Source of the DNA: Bdellovibrionales bacterium
Lineage (GTDB): Bacteria > Bdellovibrionota > Bdellovibrionia > Bdellovibrionales > UBA1609
Assembly (NCBI GenBank): GCA_015163875.1
Contig: JAAOIH010000006.1
Location: forward strand, 1-62,256
Direction of reading: 5' to 3'
Length of the DNA: 62,256 nt
This document shows, piece after piece, positions 24,710-33,224 of the stretch; within the stretch, counting starts at the first letter, position 1; every line of letters starts with the position of its first letter. The notes beneath the pieces were generated by a model. It did not search any database, was not told the DNA's origin, and was given only the letters and a program-made list of their open reading frames with translations. The position numbers and the translations under genes are program-made.

Positions 24710-25928
24710 AAAGTTTTTCTCCTAATATATATTTTAAAGACAACATATTAGTGTCTTTTTTTTCTTCTAAGAATATTTTTTGTAAACTTATTTTTTGTAA
24801 TTTTAATTCTGACTGAAGCATTTCTACATAAGTTGCCCTTCCAAGAGTATAAGACTTAGCAGTTATGGTCCTGTAACTTTTTGCAAACCTTATGCTTTTT
24901 TTATTTAAAATAGACAGCTCTTTTTTTATTTTATTAATAGTATTATTTAACAACAAAATATTGCGTTCTTTTTTAACAGTATAATTATTTAAATTATTAA
25001 TAGCAGAATATTTTTTTTGCAAAGCACGACCATGTTGAGAATATTTTTTAGCAGAAAATGGCAGTGGAAAACTTGCAGAAAGGCTAATTAAATCACCATG
25101 GGGGTGAACTTTGTGTCTTTTAGTTACAGATAAAGAAAGCTTTAAATCTGGTATATAATTTAATTTTTTGGCGGTTAAGTTATATTTGTTTTCTAAAACC
25201 AAACTCTGCAAACGCATTTTTTTGTAATCTTTTTTAATACTTTTGGCAGATACTTTATATAAAATATTCCATGGTATACTTTTTGATATAATAGATTGTT
25301 TTTTAAAATTTAATAAATATCCAATCTTATTTAAAATTTGATTATAAGAAAACTGATTATTGCTAATTTGAGTTTCTAATTCTGCTTTGCGAATTTGAAT
25401 ATCAAACAAGGCCGGCTGAGACAATTTTCCGTTACTGTAAAGTTTTTGAGAAACCCTTAGCATGTTTTTTATCCATAATAAATTTTTTGTAATAATAAAT
25501 TTTTCTTTTTCTATTCGTTTTTTTTGAATTAAAAAAATCCATAATTTTTTAAGTAATTTTTGCTTGTGATTTTTAGATTCTAAAAATTTAGCCTTTGCCT
25601 TAGCAAGTATTGCATATTTTTGATTAGAGTACTTAGTGCTTAGTGGTATTTTTTTAGAAACACCAACCTCAAGCCCAGTCATTGGAAATTTATCTGTTCT
25701 AAAAGATTTAATTAAAAAATTTTTAGCAGCAATTGAAAAAACAGGATCCCCAGTTGACCCCTTTATACTTGATAAATATTTTAATGCATTTGCGTCGTGT
25801 TTAATTGCAGATATGGAGGGGTGCTTGTCTATTATTAAAACAGCCTTTTTAAAAGTAATAGCAAAAATATAAGATGGAAAAAATACCAAACTTATAATAA
25901 TAATTATTTTTTTATTAAAACTAAGCAT
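24702..25928 (-). CDS. cusC: TolC/CusC-family outer-membrane efflux channel
   Basis: This 408-residue protein has a signal peptide (about 5-23) and long helical segments with TolC-like blocks (DLKLSLSVTKRH; SYTLGRATYVEMLQSELKLQK). It forms the outer-membrane and periplasmic tunnel for the CusBA pump. It is first in the operon. Its upstream region is shared with the divergent ECF sigma gene. Sequence similarity within this family is low; the call rests on fold pattern and position. Confidence 0.85.
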   Translation of the reverse strand: MLSFNKKIIIIISLVFFPSYIFAITFKKAVLIIDKHPSISAIKHDANALKYLSSIKGSTGDPVFSIAAKNFLIKSFRTDKFPMTGLEVGVSKKIPLSTKYSNQKYAILAKAKAKFLESKNHKQKLLKKLWIFLIQKKRIEKEKFIITKNLLWIKNMLRVSQKLYSNGKLSQPALFDIQIRKAELETQISNNQFSYNQILNKIGYLLNFKKQSIISKSIPWNILYKVSAKSIKKDYKKMRLQSLVLENKYNLTAKKLNYIPDLKLSLSVTKRHKVHPHGDLISLSASFPLPFSAKKYSQHGRALQKKYSAINNLNNYTVKKERNILLLNNTINKIKKELSILNKKSIRFAKSYRTITAKSYTLGRATYVEMLQSELKLQKISLQKIFLEEKKDTNMLSLKYILGEKLYE

Positions 25929-25992
25929 TTTATTAAAGCCCTTTTTATAATTATTTATCCAGATATCGCTATTTATTACGATTTAAAAGGCC

Positions 25993-26089
25993 TTTTTGTG
26001 ACAAATTAATTATATTTTTATATTAATAGTGTATTTTTAAGACAGCAACTTGTAAAGTATCAATAAATGGCAATTAATTGTCACAAAAA
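25993..26089. promoter_or_regulatory. long-arm inverted repeat in the cus / ECF-sigma control region
   Basis: Bases 25993-26011 and 26072-26089 are reverse complements of each other apart from one inserted A (arm: TTTTTGTGACAAATTAATT). They are about 60 bases apart; one lies 65 bases before cusC and the other 34 bases before the sigma gene. The symmetry suggests one regulator or sigma factor acting in both directions. Confidence 0.5.
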
Positions 26090-26122
26090 TGTCATTGATG
26101 TCGTAAACAAAGAGCAAACAAG

Positions 26123-26659
26123 ATGAACACATATTTAAATTTATCTGATGAAGATTTAATGGAAAAATATAAGCAAGGCGACAACATGGCTTTTAATACT
26201 ATATATGCTAGGCACGAAACAAGAGTTTATACTTATGTTAGCAAAAGACTTTTTGACAAAGATTTAATAAACGAAGTTTTTCAAAATATTTTTTTAAAAC
26301 TGCATAAGCAAAAAGCTCGCTATTTAAAAAAATTTTTATTTGTAAAATTTTTATACACCATTTGTCGGTCAGAGTTACTAGATTTTTTAAAAAAGAAAAA
26401 ATTAGACACACAGCCATTTTATGAAAATGTTTTTTTAGATAAAAATGGTAAGCAAGACTCCACACAAAGCATAGAGCTTAACAAAGAGTCTTCATTAAGT
26501 AAAAAAGAACAAAAAGCTTTAGATTTGCGATATTATTCAGAAAAAGATTTTATAGAAATTTCCAAAGCTCTTGGAGTAAGCAATGTAAATGTTAGAAAAA
26601 TTATTTCTAGAGGTTTAAAAAAATTAAAAATAAAATATTCAGGAGGCTACAATGACTAA
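26123..26659 (+). CDS. ECF-type RNA polymerase sigma factor
   Basis: This 178-residue protein has sigma region 2 (LSDEDLMEKYKQGDNMAFNTIYARHETRVYTYVSKRLF, then DLINEVFQNIFLKLHKQ) and region 4 (LSKKEQKALDLRYYSEKDFIEISKALGVSNVNVRKIISRGLKKLK). It directs polymerase to a small regulon, usually under control of a membrane anti-sigma. The next gene, a four-helix membrane protein, overlaps it by eight bases. Its divergence from the Cus operon suggests metal- or envelope-stress control. No Cys-rich C-terminal sensor as in CorE is present. Confidence 0.92.
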   Translation: MNTYLNLSDEDLMEKYKQGDNMAFNTIYARHETRVYTYVSKRLFDKDLINEVFQNIFLKLHKQKARYLKKFLFVKFLYTICRSELLDFLKKKKLDTQPFYENVFLDKNGKQDSTQSIELNKESSLSKKEQKALDLRYYSEKDFIEISKALGVSNVNVRKIISRGLKKLKIKYSGGYND

Positions 26660-27179
26660 TAATACTCTTAATAAAGATTTTAAAAGCTTTATGTCTGAAG
26701 AAAATATAAAGCCATCAAAAAAAATTAGCAACAGTGTTTATTTGTTTGTAAAAAAAAACCTCCATCCAAATATAAAAATAGTGTTTGCTAAATTATTTAC
26801 TATTCAAGCATTTATAGGAATTGTTACACTTAGTTTTTGTCCACAATTTTCTTTTAGCCTAACTAATAATAATCAGATATTTCACTTTCTTCATAATATT
26901 TTTGGGCTTTATGCTTGCGTAAGTATTTGTGCAGCATTATTTATGGGCCTTGGCGCTGCAGTTTCGGCTCAATTATTAACCATCGAAGAGATTAAAATAA
27001 TTCGATCCTCAAAATTATTGTATTATTTAATAATTTCTTCATTAACAGTTTTAAGTTTTTTTATAATAGGAGCAGAAGTTTATTTAGAAATAATAAGCTT
27101 TTGGATAATTGGCGCATTATTTGGAGGAGTTTTTATGTTAGAGCTCAGCGCCTTGCTAAGAAGAAAGTTGCTTTATTAA
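26652..27179 (+). CDS. four-helix membrane protein, possible anti-sigma factor
   Basis: This 175-residue protein has a soluble N-terminus of about 40 residues (KDFKSFMSEENIKPSKKISNSVYLFVKKNL) and four predicted membrane helices (about 48-67, 80-105, 123-145 and 148-168). Its start overlaps the end of the sigma gene, after AGGAGG. Position and topology suit a membrane-bound anti-sigma whose cytoplasmic tail holds the sigma factor. No classical zinc anti-sigma motif (HxxxCxxC) is seen. It could instead be a membrane sensor or a transported-metal accessory. Confidence 0.6.
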   Translation: MTNNTLNKDFKSFMSEENIKPSKKISNSVYLFVKKNLHPNIKIVFAKLFTIQAFIGIVTLSFCPQFSFSLTNNNQIFHFLHNIFGLYACVSICAALFMGLGAAVSAQLLTIEEIKIIRSSKLLYYLIISSLTVLSFFIIGAEVYLEIISFWIIGALFGGVFMLELSALLRRKLLY

Positions 27180-27245
27180 TACATTTATCTCTTTTTTTAT
27201 TTCTAGAATATAAGATTGTCAAAAACTCATCTCAGCAACAAAAAT

Positions 27246-28628
27246 TTATTTTTGAACAAACCTTAACATATCTTTTTCTACACTTTTCACAGTGATAATT
27301 ATCTGCACAGTTTTTCCATTTTTTTCATAAGAGGTCACTCTTTGTAATCCCAAAGATTTCAAAGTATCTAAATTAAATTTCCATTGTAAAAATTCTTGCA
27401 TAGTTTTTAACAGTAGTTTTTTGGTAATTTTTTCTTCTAATAAAAGTTTGTGTAGTTTTTTATACAAAGAAGAATTTAGCAATTCTTTAACCTCTGTGGG
27501 AAAGGTTTCTTGAATTTTTTTAAATCCAGTGGAGGTATTCATCCATACAACACTGTCATGTAAGGTATAAGAATTTTTAAATAAATGTCTAAAAATAATT
27601 TCTTGATCTAAATTTTTTCTATGAATTCTAAATAGCAATTTTACTAAGTAATCTTGCTGGTTAAATGTTTTGCTTGTTGGCAATTTTTTAACTCCGCCTA
27701 ATAACGAATCAGGAGTTTTATCAGCATATTGTGCCCAATCTAAAAAAACATGAGGAGTTTCTTTTATCATTATATTGAAAAATTCTAATGGTAATAAATG
27801 ACAAAGAGCGCACTCCACATCTGGCGATGCTTGCGTATTATTTGTTGAATCTTTGTCTGAAATAGTTTTGATTTTTAACCCTTGTATCTCTTTTAAAGAT
27901 TTTACTTTGTTGAAAGATTTTTTATTTATTAGTTGATTTTTATAATCTACTAGAGCAGAAAAGTATGTAGAATAAGAGCTAAAAACGATAGAAAATTGTA
28001 ATAAGGAATTTTCAATCTTTTTGATAAAAGCTAACTCTTTCTTAGATTTTATTTTTTTATTTTTTAAATCCTCTAATATAATTTTACCCTTGTTAAAATT
28101 CTCATATCTGTAATCATTTTTTATAGCAAACCGCTCTTCTTTTTTTTGGTGCAAACTAGCATTTTGTTCCATTAGTGGCTCTAGAGTTACAGGGGCAATA
28201 ACTTCAATAAAAAAATAAGTATATAATGCAAAAGAAAATAACATAGAAGGTTCGTATTCATTTTTTAATAATTTGCTAGTAAAATATCTAGTAGGCTTAA
28301 GCAGAACTTGCCTATCAATCCATTTAAAAGGGTGAAATTTAATTTTAAATGGGTGTCTTTGAAATTGAAAATAAATTTCTTGCTGTTCTGTTTTTCGTTG
28401 GCTTTCTTTTAAAATAAACTTTCTAGGGTGCTTAATGTAATCTACAATATTATTTTTTGCCATCGAAAGACGCTGCGCTTTAAATAAATTTTTACAAGAC
28501 AAGCCTTTGCTGTTGCTTGCAATACTTCGTGTAGTATTTTTATTTAAACTGATGTTTATTTTTGTAGGGCTAATACTGCAAGAGGCAAAAATGCCAATTA
28601 ATAAAAAAGCCGTAAAAGTAGACACCAA
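27246..28628 (-). CDS. lipoprotein of unknown function with one CxxCH motif
   Basis: This 460-residue protein has a signal and lipobox GIFASC (about residue 17). The rest is helical, charged and without a recognised domain. It contains CALCH (about 280-284), the form of a c-type haem attachment site, followed by many Met, His and Lys residues that could supply a ligand. A single CxxCH can arise by chance, so the haem idea is weak. It has a possible ring of aromatic-rich segments (FSFALYTYFFIEVIAP). It is convergent with the ECF/membrane gene pair. Confidence 0.6.
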   Translation of the reverse strand: MVSTFTAFLLIGIFASCSISPTKINISLNKNTTRSIASNSKGLSCKNLFKAQRLSMAKNNIVDYIKHPRKFILKESQRKTEQQEIYFQFQRHPFKIKFHPFKWIDRQVLLKPTRYFTSKLLKNEYEPSMLFSFALYTYFFIEVIAPVTLEPLMEQNASLHQKKEERFAIKNDYRYENFNKGKIILEDLKNKKIKSKKELAFIKKIENSLLQFSIVFSSYSTYFSALVDYKNQLINKKSFNKVKSLKEIQGLKIKTISDKDSTNNTQASPDVECALCHLLPLEFFNIMIKETPHVFLDWAQYADKTPDSLLGGVKKLPTSKTFNQQDYLVKLLFRIHRKNLDQEIIFRHLFKNSYTLHDSVVWMNTSTGFKKIQETFPTEVKELLNSSLYKKLHKLLLEEKITKKLLLKTMQEFLQWKFNLDTLKSLGLQRVTSYEKNGKTVQIIITVKSVEKDMLRFVQK

Positions 28629-28716
28629 ACTTCCCCTTTTGTTAGTACTAAAATATCGGAAGAGTTGTGAGTTTAGTAAACTTATACTAAAGCCTAGATT
28701 GGCTATAAGTAGACAT

Positions 28717-28759
28717 AAAAAAAGGAGCTAAAACTAGCTCCTTTTTGTAACAATAATTT
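28717..28759 (-). terminator. intrinsic terminator, copy 1 of 2 identical copies
   Basis: Read on the reverse strand, AAAAAGGAGCTA and TAGCTCCTTTTT pair perfectly around a GTTT loop and end in a T run. It lies 26 bases after the stop of the 28785 gene. The whole 43-base block is identical to 29551-29593. Confidence 0.85.
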
Positions 28760-28784
28760 TTTAGTATATATATTAATATTCTTC

Positions 28785-29378
28785 TTAATTGTATGAAAAT
28801 AACAGATATATAGAATCCGCAAATAAGAAGCTTCCATGAGTAAGAAAAATTATCGATCCCCACTTTGCAGATTTTATTTTAAGTCTGTCTTTTGCACTTA
28901 AATTATTTACATAGCTCTTCATTTCTGCGTTAGTAATTTTCTTCACACCAAGCACTTTTTGAGTTCTTTTTTCTTTGCCATCTGTATAGGTAATTTTTTC
29001 TCTTCCAAGGCCGTGTACCTCATTTTCAGGCAATCGTAATATTCTTGTTTCAGTAAGGTGTAGTTTGTTAGTTAAGGCTTTATTTAATAGACTTTTATGC
29101 TTCAAAGAAAGAATACTTCTTCCAAAAACACCCTCTACTCCACCCTGAACTCCATTTACAATAAAACCGACTGCTTTAGCATTTCTATCATTAAAGTCTG
29201 AAAAGCCATCTCTTCTTTTACTAACAGTGTCTGAAATGTCCCCTTTAATATAAGTATACTTTCGCAGAGCATCTAATACACTAAATCCATCTTCTGTATT
29301 AGAATTAGCATAGCCCACTGAACTTAATAAAAAACTACTAGCAATAATAGCTAAAGTGATTTTTTTTACAATAAACAT
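28785..29378 (-). CDS. small exported protein of unknown function
   Basis: I start this at ATG 29378, which has a perfect AAAGGAGAAT site, rather than the longer open frame from 29441. It gives 197 residues with a signal peptide (FIVKKITLAIIASSFLLSSVGYANS). The mature part has DGFSVLDALRKYTYIKGDIS and ends in a hydrophobic C-terminus (WGSIIFLTHGSFLFADSIYLLF) that may insert in a membrane. No family is recognised. The gene is bracketed by two identical terminators, which hints at duplication or exchange at this place. Confidence 0.65.
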   Translation of the reverse strand: MFIVKKITLAIIASSFLLSSVGYANSNTEDGFSVLDALRKYTYIKGDISDTVSKRRDGFSDFNDRNAKAVGFIVNGVQGGVEGVFGRSILSLKHKSLLNKALTNKLHLTETRILRLPENEVHGLGREKITYTDGKEKRTQKVLGVKKITNAEMKSYVNNLSAKDRLKIKSAKWGSIIFLTHGSFLFADSIYLLFSYN

Positions 29379-29550
29379 AATATTCTCCTTTGTTTGATTA
29401 CGCTTAATATCTCTATTTGCAGTAATTATGCCAAAAAACATGTATATTTTGATACACTTTACTGTGATTTGTTATTAGATAAGCTGTCGTAATTAATTGG
29501 GAATATGCTATTTGACACAATATTATTTTACACAATATTTATGACTATAA

Positions 29551-29593
29551 AAAAAAAGGAGCTAAAACTAGCTCCTTTTTGTAACAATAATTT
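29551..29593 (-). terminator. intrinsic terminator, copy 2 of 2 identical copies
   Basis: Same 43-base block as at 28717-28759, placed 18 bases after the stop of the RRM gene on the reverse strand. The 12-base stem with T-run makes it a strong terminator. Confidence 0.85.
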
Positions 29594-29611
29594 ATAAATA
29601 TTTATACTAAA

Positions 29612-29935
29612 TTAGTATCGTCCGCCGCGACCACCGCCGCCGCCGCCGCCACCGAATCCACCACCGCCGCCACCGCGAGGTCTGTCTTCTTTTGGTCTAG
29701 CTTCGTTTACTTTTAATGAACGACCTTCATAATCTTGGCCATCAAATTTTGAAATAGCTTTTTGTGCTTCGTCATCAGTTCCCATTTCAATAAATCCAAA
29801 GCCTTTACTACGGCCTGTGTCTCTATCTGTAATAAGTGTGATAGTTTCTACTGTTCCACATTCTGCAAATGAATCGCCTAATGTTTGTTCTGTTACTGTG
29901 AAGGGAAGATTCCCTATGTATAGTCTTTTACCCAT
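29612..29935 (-). CDS. RRM-type RNA-binding protein with glycine-rich tail
   Basis: This 107-residue protein is one RNA-recognition motif with RNP2 LYIGNLP (4-10) and RNP1 KGFGFIEM (about 44-51), followed by a Gly/Arg-rich tail (about 86-107, RGGGGGGFGGG). Bacterial proteins of this layout (Rbp family) bind single-stranded RNA and are often cold- or stress-induced. The flexible tail may aid RNA contact or condensation. A purine-rich AGAGG site lies upstream. Confidence 0.93.
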   Translation of the reverse strand: MGKRLYIGNLPFTVTEQTLGDSFAECGTVETITLITDRDTGRSKGFGFIEMGTDDEAQKAISKFDGQDYEGRSLKVNEARPKEDRPRGGGGGGFGGGGGGGGRGGRY

Positions 29936-30030
29936 TGTTCTTTTTCCTCTTTTTTGGTTCTACGCTAAATGGCCTCATGCCATCTATGCAAAAAATAAAC
30001 TAGCATAGTAGATAGGGCATTGCAAACGCT

Positions 30031-31260
30031 TTAGCGAAGCATTTCTAAGCATTTTTTTACAGAATCTACACAAGCAACAACCTCCTCTAAGTTATTGTAA
30101 ATAGACAAAGAAATTCTAGTTAGGCCTGTGTTAATGCCAAGCTCTTCTACAACCAGAGGTTGCGCGCAATGATTTCCAGTTCTAACACATATTCCCTGCA
30201 CGCTTAGCAACTGTCCAATATCAGAAGAGTGAACCCCCTCCACAGTAAATGAACAAATATTTACTCTAGATTTTAATGGACCTATTATTTTTACGCCGTC
30301 AATTTTAGAAAGGCCCTCGTCTAGAGCTGTTAATAAAGATTTTTCGTAATCGTGAATATTTTGTAGCCCGATATTTTTAACATAATTTAAAGCATGTCCA
30401 AGACTGATAGCTTGAACAATGGGAGGGGTGCCGGCTTCAAATCTATATGGAGCGCAAGCTAACGCATAAGAATTTTTATCAACAGATGAAATCATTCCGC
30501 CACCAACTTGATAGGGCTTTAATGTTTCAAGCAAGTTTTCTTTAACCCACAAAACTCCGATTCCAGTTGGTGCAAAAATTTTATGTCCCGAAAATACTAA
30601 AAAATCAGCATCTAGTTTTTTTACATCTGTAATATTAGAGCTAATAGATTGCGCGGCATCTAATAATATTTTTATTTTATTTTTTTTTGCTACATTAATA
30701 TAATCTTTGACTGGGTTTATAATGCCAAGTGCGTTTGAACAAATAGTTAATGCCAGTAGTTTAGTTTTTTTAGAAATTAAACTAGTAAAATGATTAAAAT
30801 CTAATTCTCCAGAGGGCAAACATTTAATAAATTTTAAAACAAGACCATATTCTTTTGCAATATTTTGCCAAGGTAAAATATTAGAGTGGTGCTCTAAACT
30901 ACTAATAATAATTTCGCTGCCTTTTGAAAAATATTTAGCATAAGACTGTGCTACAAAATTAATAGACTCTGTAGTCCCCTTAGTAAAAATAACTTCGTTT
31001 TGTTTAGCGTTAATAAAATTTGCAACATTTTCTCTGGCGGTTTCGTAATCAGTGCTTAAATTTTGACTTAACTCATGTGCGGCTCTGTGAATATTTGCAG
31101 TTTTAAAAAGATAAAGATCAGATAATTTATCTATAACTTCTTTTGGCTTTAAAGTTGTTGCAGCACTGTCTAAATAAATTAATGGATTTTTTTTTAACTT
31201 AATAGTTAATTGTGGAAAGTCTGATCTAATTTTTTTTATGTCATATAAATTACTCATCAT
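30031..31260 (-). CDS. sufS: cysteine desulfurase SufS
   Basis: SufS removes sulfur from cysteine for Fe-S assembly. This 409-residue PLP enzyme has the PLP-binding lysine in FSGHKIFAPTGIG, SSLEHHSNILPW and the active-site loop VRTGNHCAQPLV carrying the persulfide Cys. The start overlaps the end of sufD (ATGATG at 31260-31255); the second ATG is better spaced from AAAAGG. No sufE or sufU sulfur-transfer partner is adjacent. Confidence 0.95.
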   Translation of the reverse strand: MMSNLYDIKKIRSDFPQLTIKLKKNPLIYLDSAATTLKPKEVIDKLSDLYLFKTANIHRAAHELSQNLSTDYETARENVANFINAKQNEVIFTKGTTESINFVAQSYAKYFSKGSEIIISSLEHHSNILPWQNIAKEYGLVLKFIKCLPSGELDFNHFTSLISKKTKLLALTICSNALGIINPVKDYINVAKKNKIKILLDAAQSISSNITDVKKLDADFLVFSGHKIFAPTGIGVLWVKENLLETLKPYQVGGGMISSVDKNSYALACAPYRFEAGTPPIVQAISLGHALNYVKNIGLQNIHDYEKSLLTALDEGLSKIDGVKIIGPLKSRVNICSFTVEGVHSSDIGQLLSVQGICVRTGNHCAQPLVVEELGINTGLTRISLSIYNNLEEVVACVDSVKKCLEMLR

Positions 31261-32461
31261 AGCCTTTTAAAATATTGTTAATATCTTTTTTAATAATTAA
31301 GTTAGTTATATTGTCTTGTGTTTCTTTAACAAATGCTTGTTTTAATAATTGTTTAGATTTAGCAAAAGATATCCCCCTTGATTGAAGATAATAAAGTTCT
31401 TCTGCCTGCACCTGACCAGTAGTACTTCCGTGAGTGGCTTTTACATCGTCGGTTTTTACTTGCAACTGTGGCTGAGAAATAATTTTAGTTTTTTTTGAAA
31501 AACTTAAATTATTATTTAATTGATGACTGTTAACTTTATGGCAATTAGATCCAATAAAAATTAAAGCATTAAATATACTTTTTGCAGAATCATCTAGCAT
31601 TGTTTTGTGTAATTGGGAGGATTGCCCGTAAGGCTTAAGGTGATAAATATTACTGTAATGCTGTCGGTTAGTTTTATTTTTAGCTAAAATTAAAGCTTGT
31701 TCAAAAAAATTAGCAGCCTCGCCAATTAAAAAAGTATGCACATTATATAAAGAAGAAATTTCTGGCACAGAATCTGACACAGAATCTGGCACAGAGCTTG
31801 ACTGTGCTTCTAGTTTGTTTTTTGCGTTGTCATAATTACTTAAATTTTCTACAGAATAGTAATTAAGATAAAATTGGCTATTTTTATGTAAATAATTATA
31901 CATATGTCTTGTTGATGTCACAGCAGAGATTTTAGAGTTTTCGCTAACAAATTTTAAACATGAGTTTTCTTGCATAGAAATAAAAGAATTAACATTATGA
32001 ATGCAAGCTTTTTTAATATTTTTTTGGTAAGTTTCATAAATATTTGCAAAAGAATTTTTTTGCATATCAATTCCATATTTAAAATTTTGATATTCTTGAG
32101 TTGCAGGAAGATTAATATAAATTGGGTGACTAAGTTTTTGCCCCTCTTTAACAGATAACAAAAAACAAAGTTCTGACTTTTGTTGTTTGTCGTCAAAAAT
32201 ATTATTAAAGCTAGCAAAATCTTTTTTACTCCGTAATTTTTTAAGCTCTGTAAAACTTTCTTCAGGTTTTGTAAAAGGATTGCTAATATTATATTTAATT
32301 TCTACCTTGCATTTGTCACTTAAATGAATTTTAAAAAACTCTTTGTCTTTTTTATCAATAGTTTTAAAGTTTTTTAAACAAACATCTTTTAAAGAGCTGT
32401 GTAAAGAAAAGCTCTTCCATGGCAATTGTTTTGAATCTTTTAATAAATTTAAATCAACCAA
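31250..32461 (-). CDS. sufD: Fe-S cluster assembly protein SufD
   Basis: This 403-residue protein has the SufB/SufD C-terminal beta-helix core with [30 protein letters not shown] and a degenerate N-terminal region. SufD pairs with SufB and SufC in the scaffold complex. It overlaps sufC by 13 bases and sufS by 11. The middle contains a Ser/Val/Pro/Asp repeat (SSVPDSVSDSVPE, DNA near 31763-31797), a lineage-specific insertion that looks like local tandem duplication. Confidence 0.9.
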   Translation of the reverse strand: MVDLNLLKDSKQLPWKSFSLHSSLKDVCLKNFKTIDKKDKEFFKIHLSDKCKVEIKYNISNPFTKPEESFTELKKLRSKKDFASFNNIFDDKQQKSELCFLLSVKEGQKLSHPIYINLPATQEYQNFKYGIDMQKNSFANIYETYQKNIKKACIHNVNSFISMQENSCLKFVSENSKISAVTSTRHMYNYLHKNSQFYLNYYSVENLSNYDNAKNKLEAQSSSVPDSVSDSVPEISSLYNVHTFLIGEAANFFEQALILAKNKTNRQHYSNIYHLKPYGQSSQLHKTMLDDSAKSIFNALIFIGSNCHKVNSHQLNNNLSFSKKTKIISQPQLQVKTDDVKATHGSTTGQVQAEELYYLQSRGISFAKSKQLLKQAFVKETQDNITNLIIKKDINNILKGYDE

Positions 32462-33198
32462 GAGTACCCCTGGTCCTCAATTTTTTTAGCCAAACTGTAG
32501 TCGCCACTTTTAATAAATTTTCCATTATACAAAACATGAACAAAATCAGGTTTTATTTTTTCTAAAATTCTGTGATAATGAGTAACTAATAAAAAAGATC
32601 TTTCTGAATTTTGAAATTCTTTAATAGATTTTGCAATTATGTTTAAACCGTCAATATCTAAACCAGAATCTAGCTCATCTAAAAAAATAAGATTAGGCTT
32701 TAACAAAAGCATTTGTAAAACTTCGTTGCGCTTTTTTTCTCCACCAGAAAATCCGTCGTTAATTGATCTGTCTAAAAAATCAGACGGAAGTTTTAACTTT
32801 TCTGCTAAATTTAAAATTATTTTTTTTAAATCTTCATCATTTGTAGCAGCAACCCCTTGATGCAAACAATGTGATTTTGTAATTTCTTTTAAAAATTGAA
32901 AATTGCTAATGCCGCCAATTTCCACAGGGTGTTGCATTGCTAAAAAAACTCCATTTAAAGATATTTCGTTTGCGTCCATATTTAATAAATTATTTTTTTC
33001 AAAATTTAAAGTATATTCGATACTGCCAGAGCTTACACTGTAATCTGGGTGCTTGGTTAAAATTTTTGATAATGTACTTTTGCCAGCACCATTGGGCCCC
33101 ATAATACAGTGCAGCTCTCCAGGATTAATATTTAAATTTAAGCCTGTTAAAATTTTTTTATCATCTATTGAGGCGTGCAAGTCAGTAATTTTTAACAT
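32449..33198 (-). CDS. sufC: Fe-S assembly ATPase SufC
   Basis: This 249-residue ABC ATPase has Walker A GPNGAGKST (34-42), signature FSGGEKKRNE and LIFLDELDSGLDIDGL, the SufC form of Walker B. It powers shape changes of the SufB-SufD scaffold. It starts 26 bases after sufB and overlaps sufD. Confidence 0.96.
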   Translation of the reverse strand: MLKITDLHASIDDKKILTGLNLNINPGELHCIMGPNGAGKSTLSKILTKHPDYSVSSGSIEYTLNFEKNNLLNMDANEISLNGVFLAMQHPVEIGGISNFQFLKEITKSHCLHQGVAATNDEDLKKIILNLAEKLKLPSDFLDRSINDGFSGGEKKRNEVLQMLLLKPNLIFLDELDSGLDIDGLNIIAKSIKEFQNSERSFLLVTHYHRILEKIKPDFVHVLYNGKFIKSGDYSLAKKIEDQGYSWLI

Positions 33199-33224
33199 TA
33201 TTGTTTTTGTCCTTTTATTTTTAA

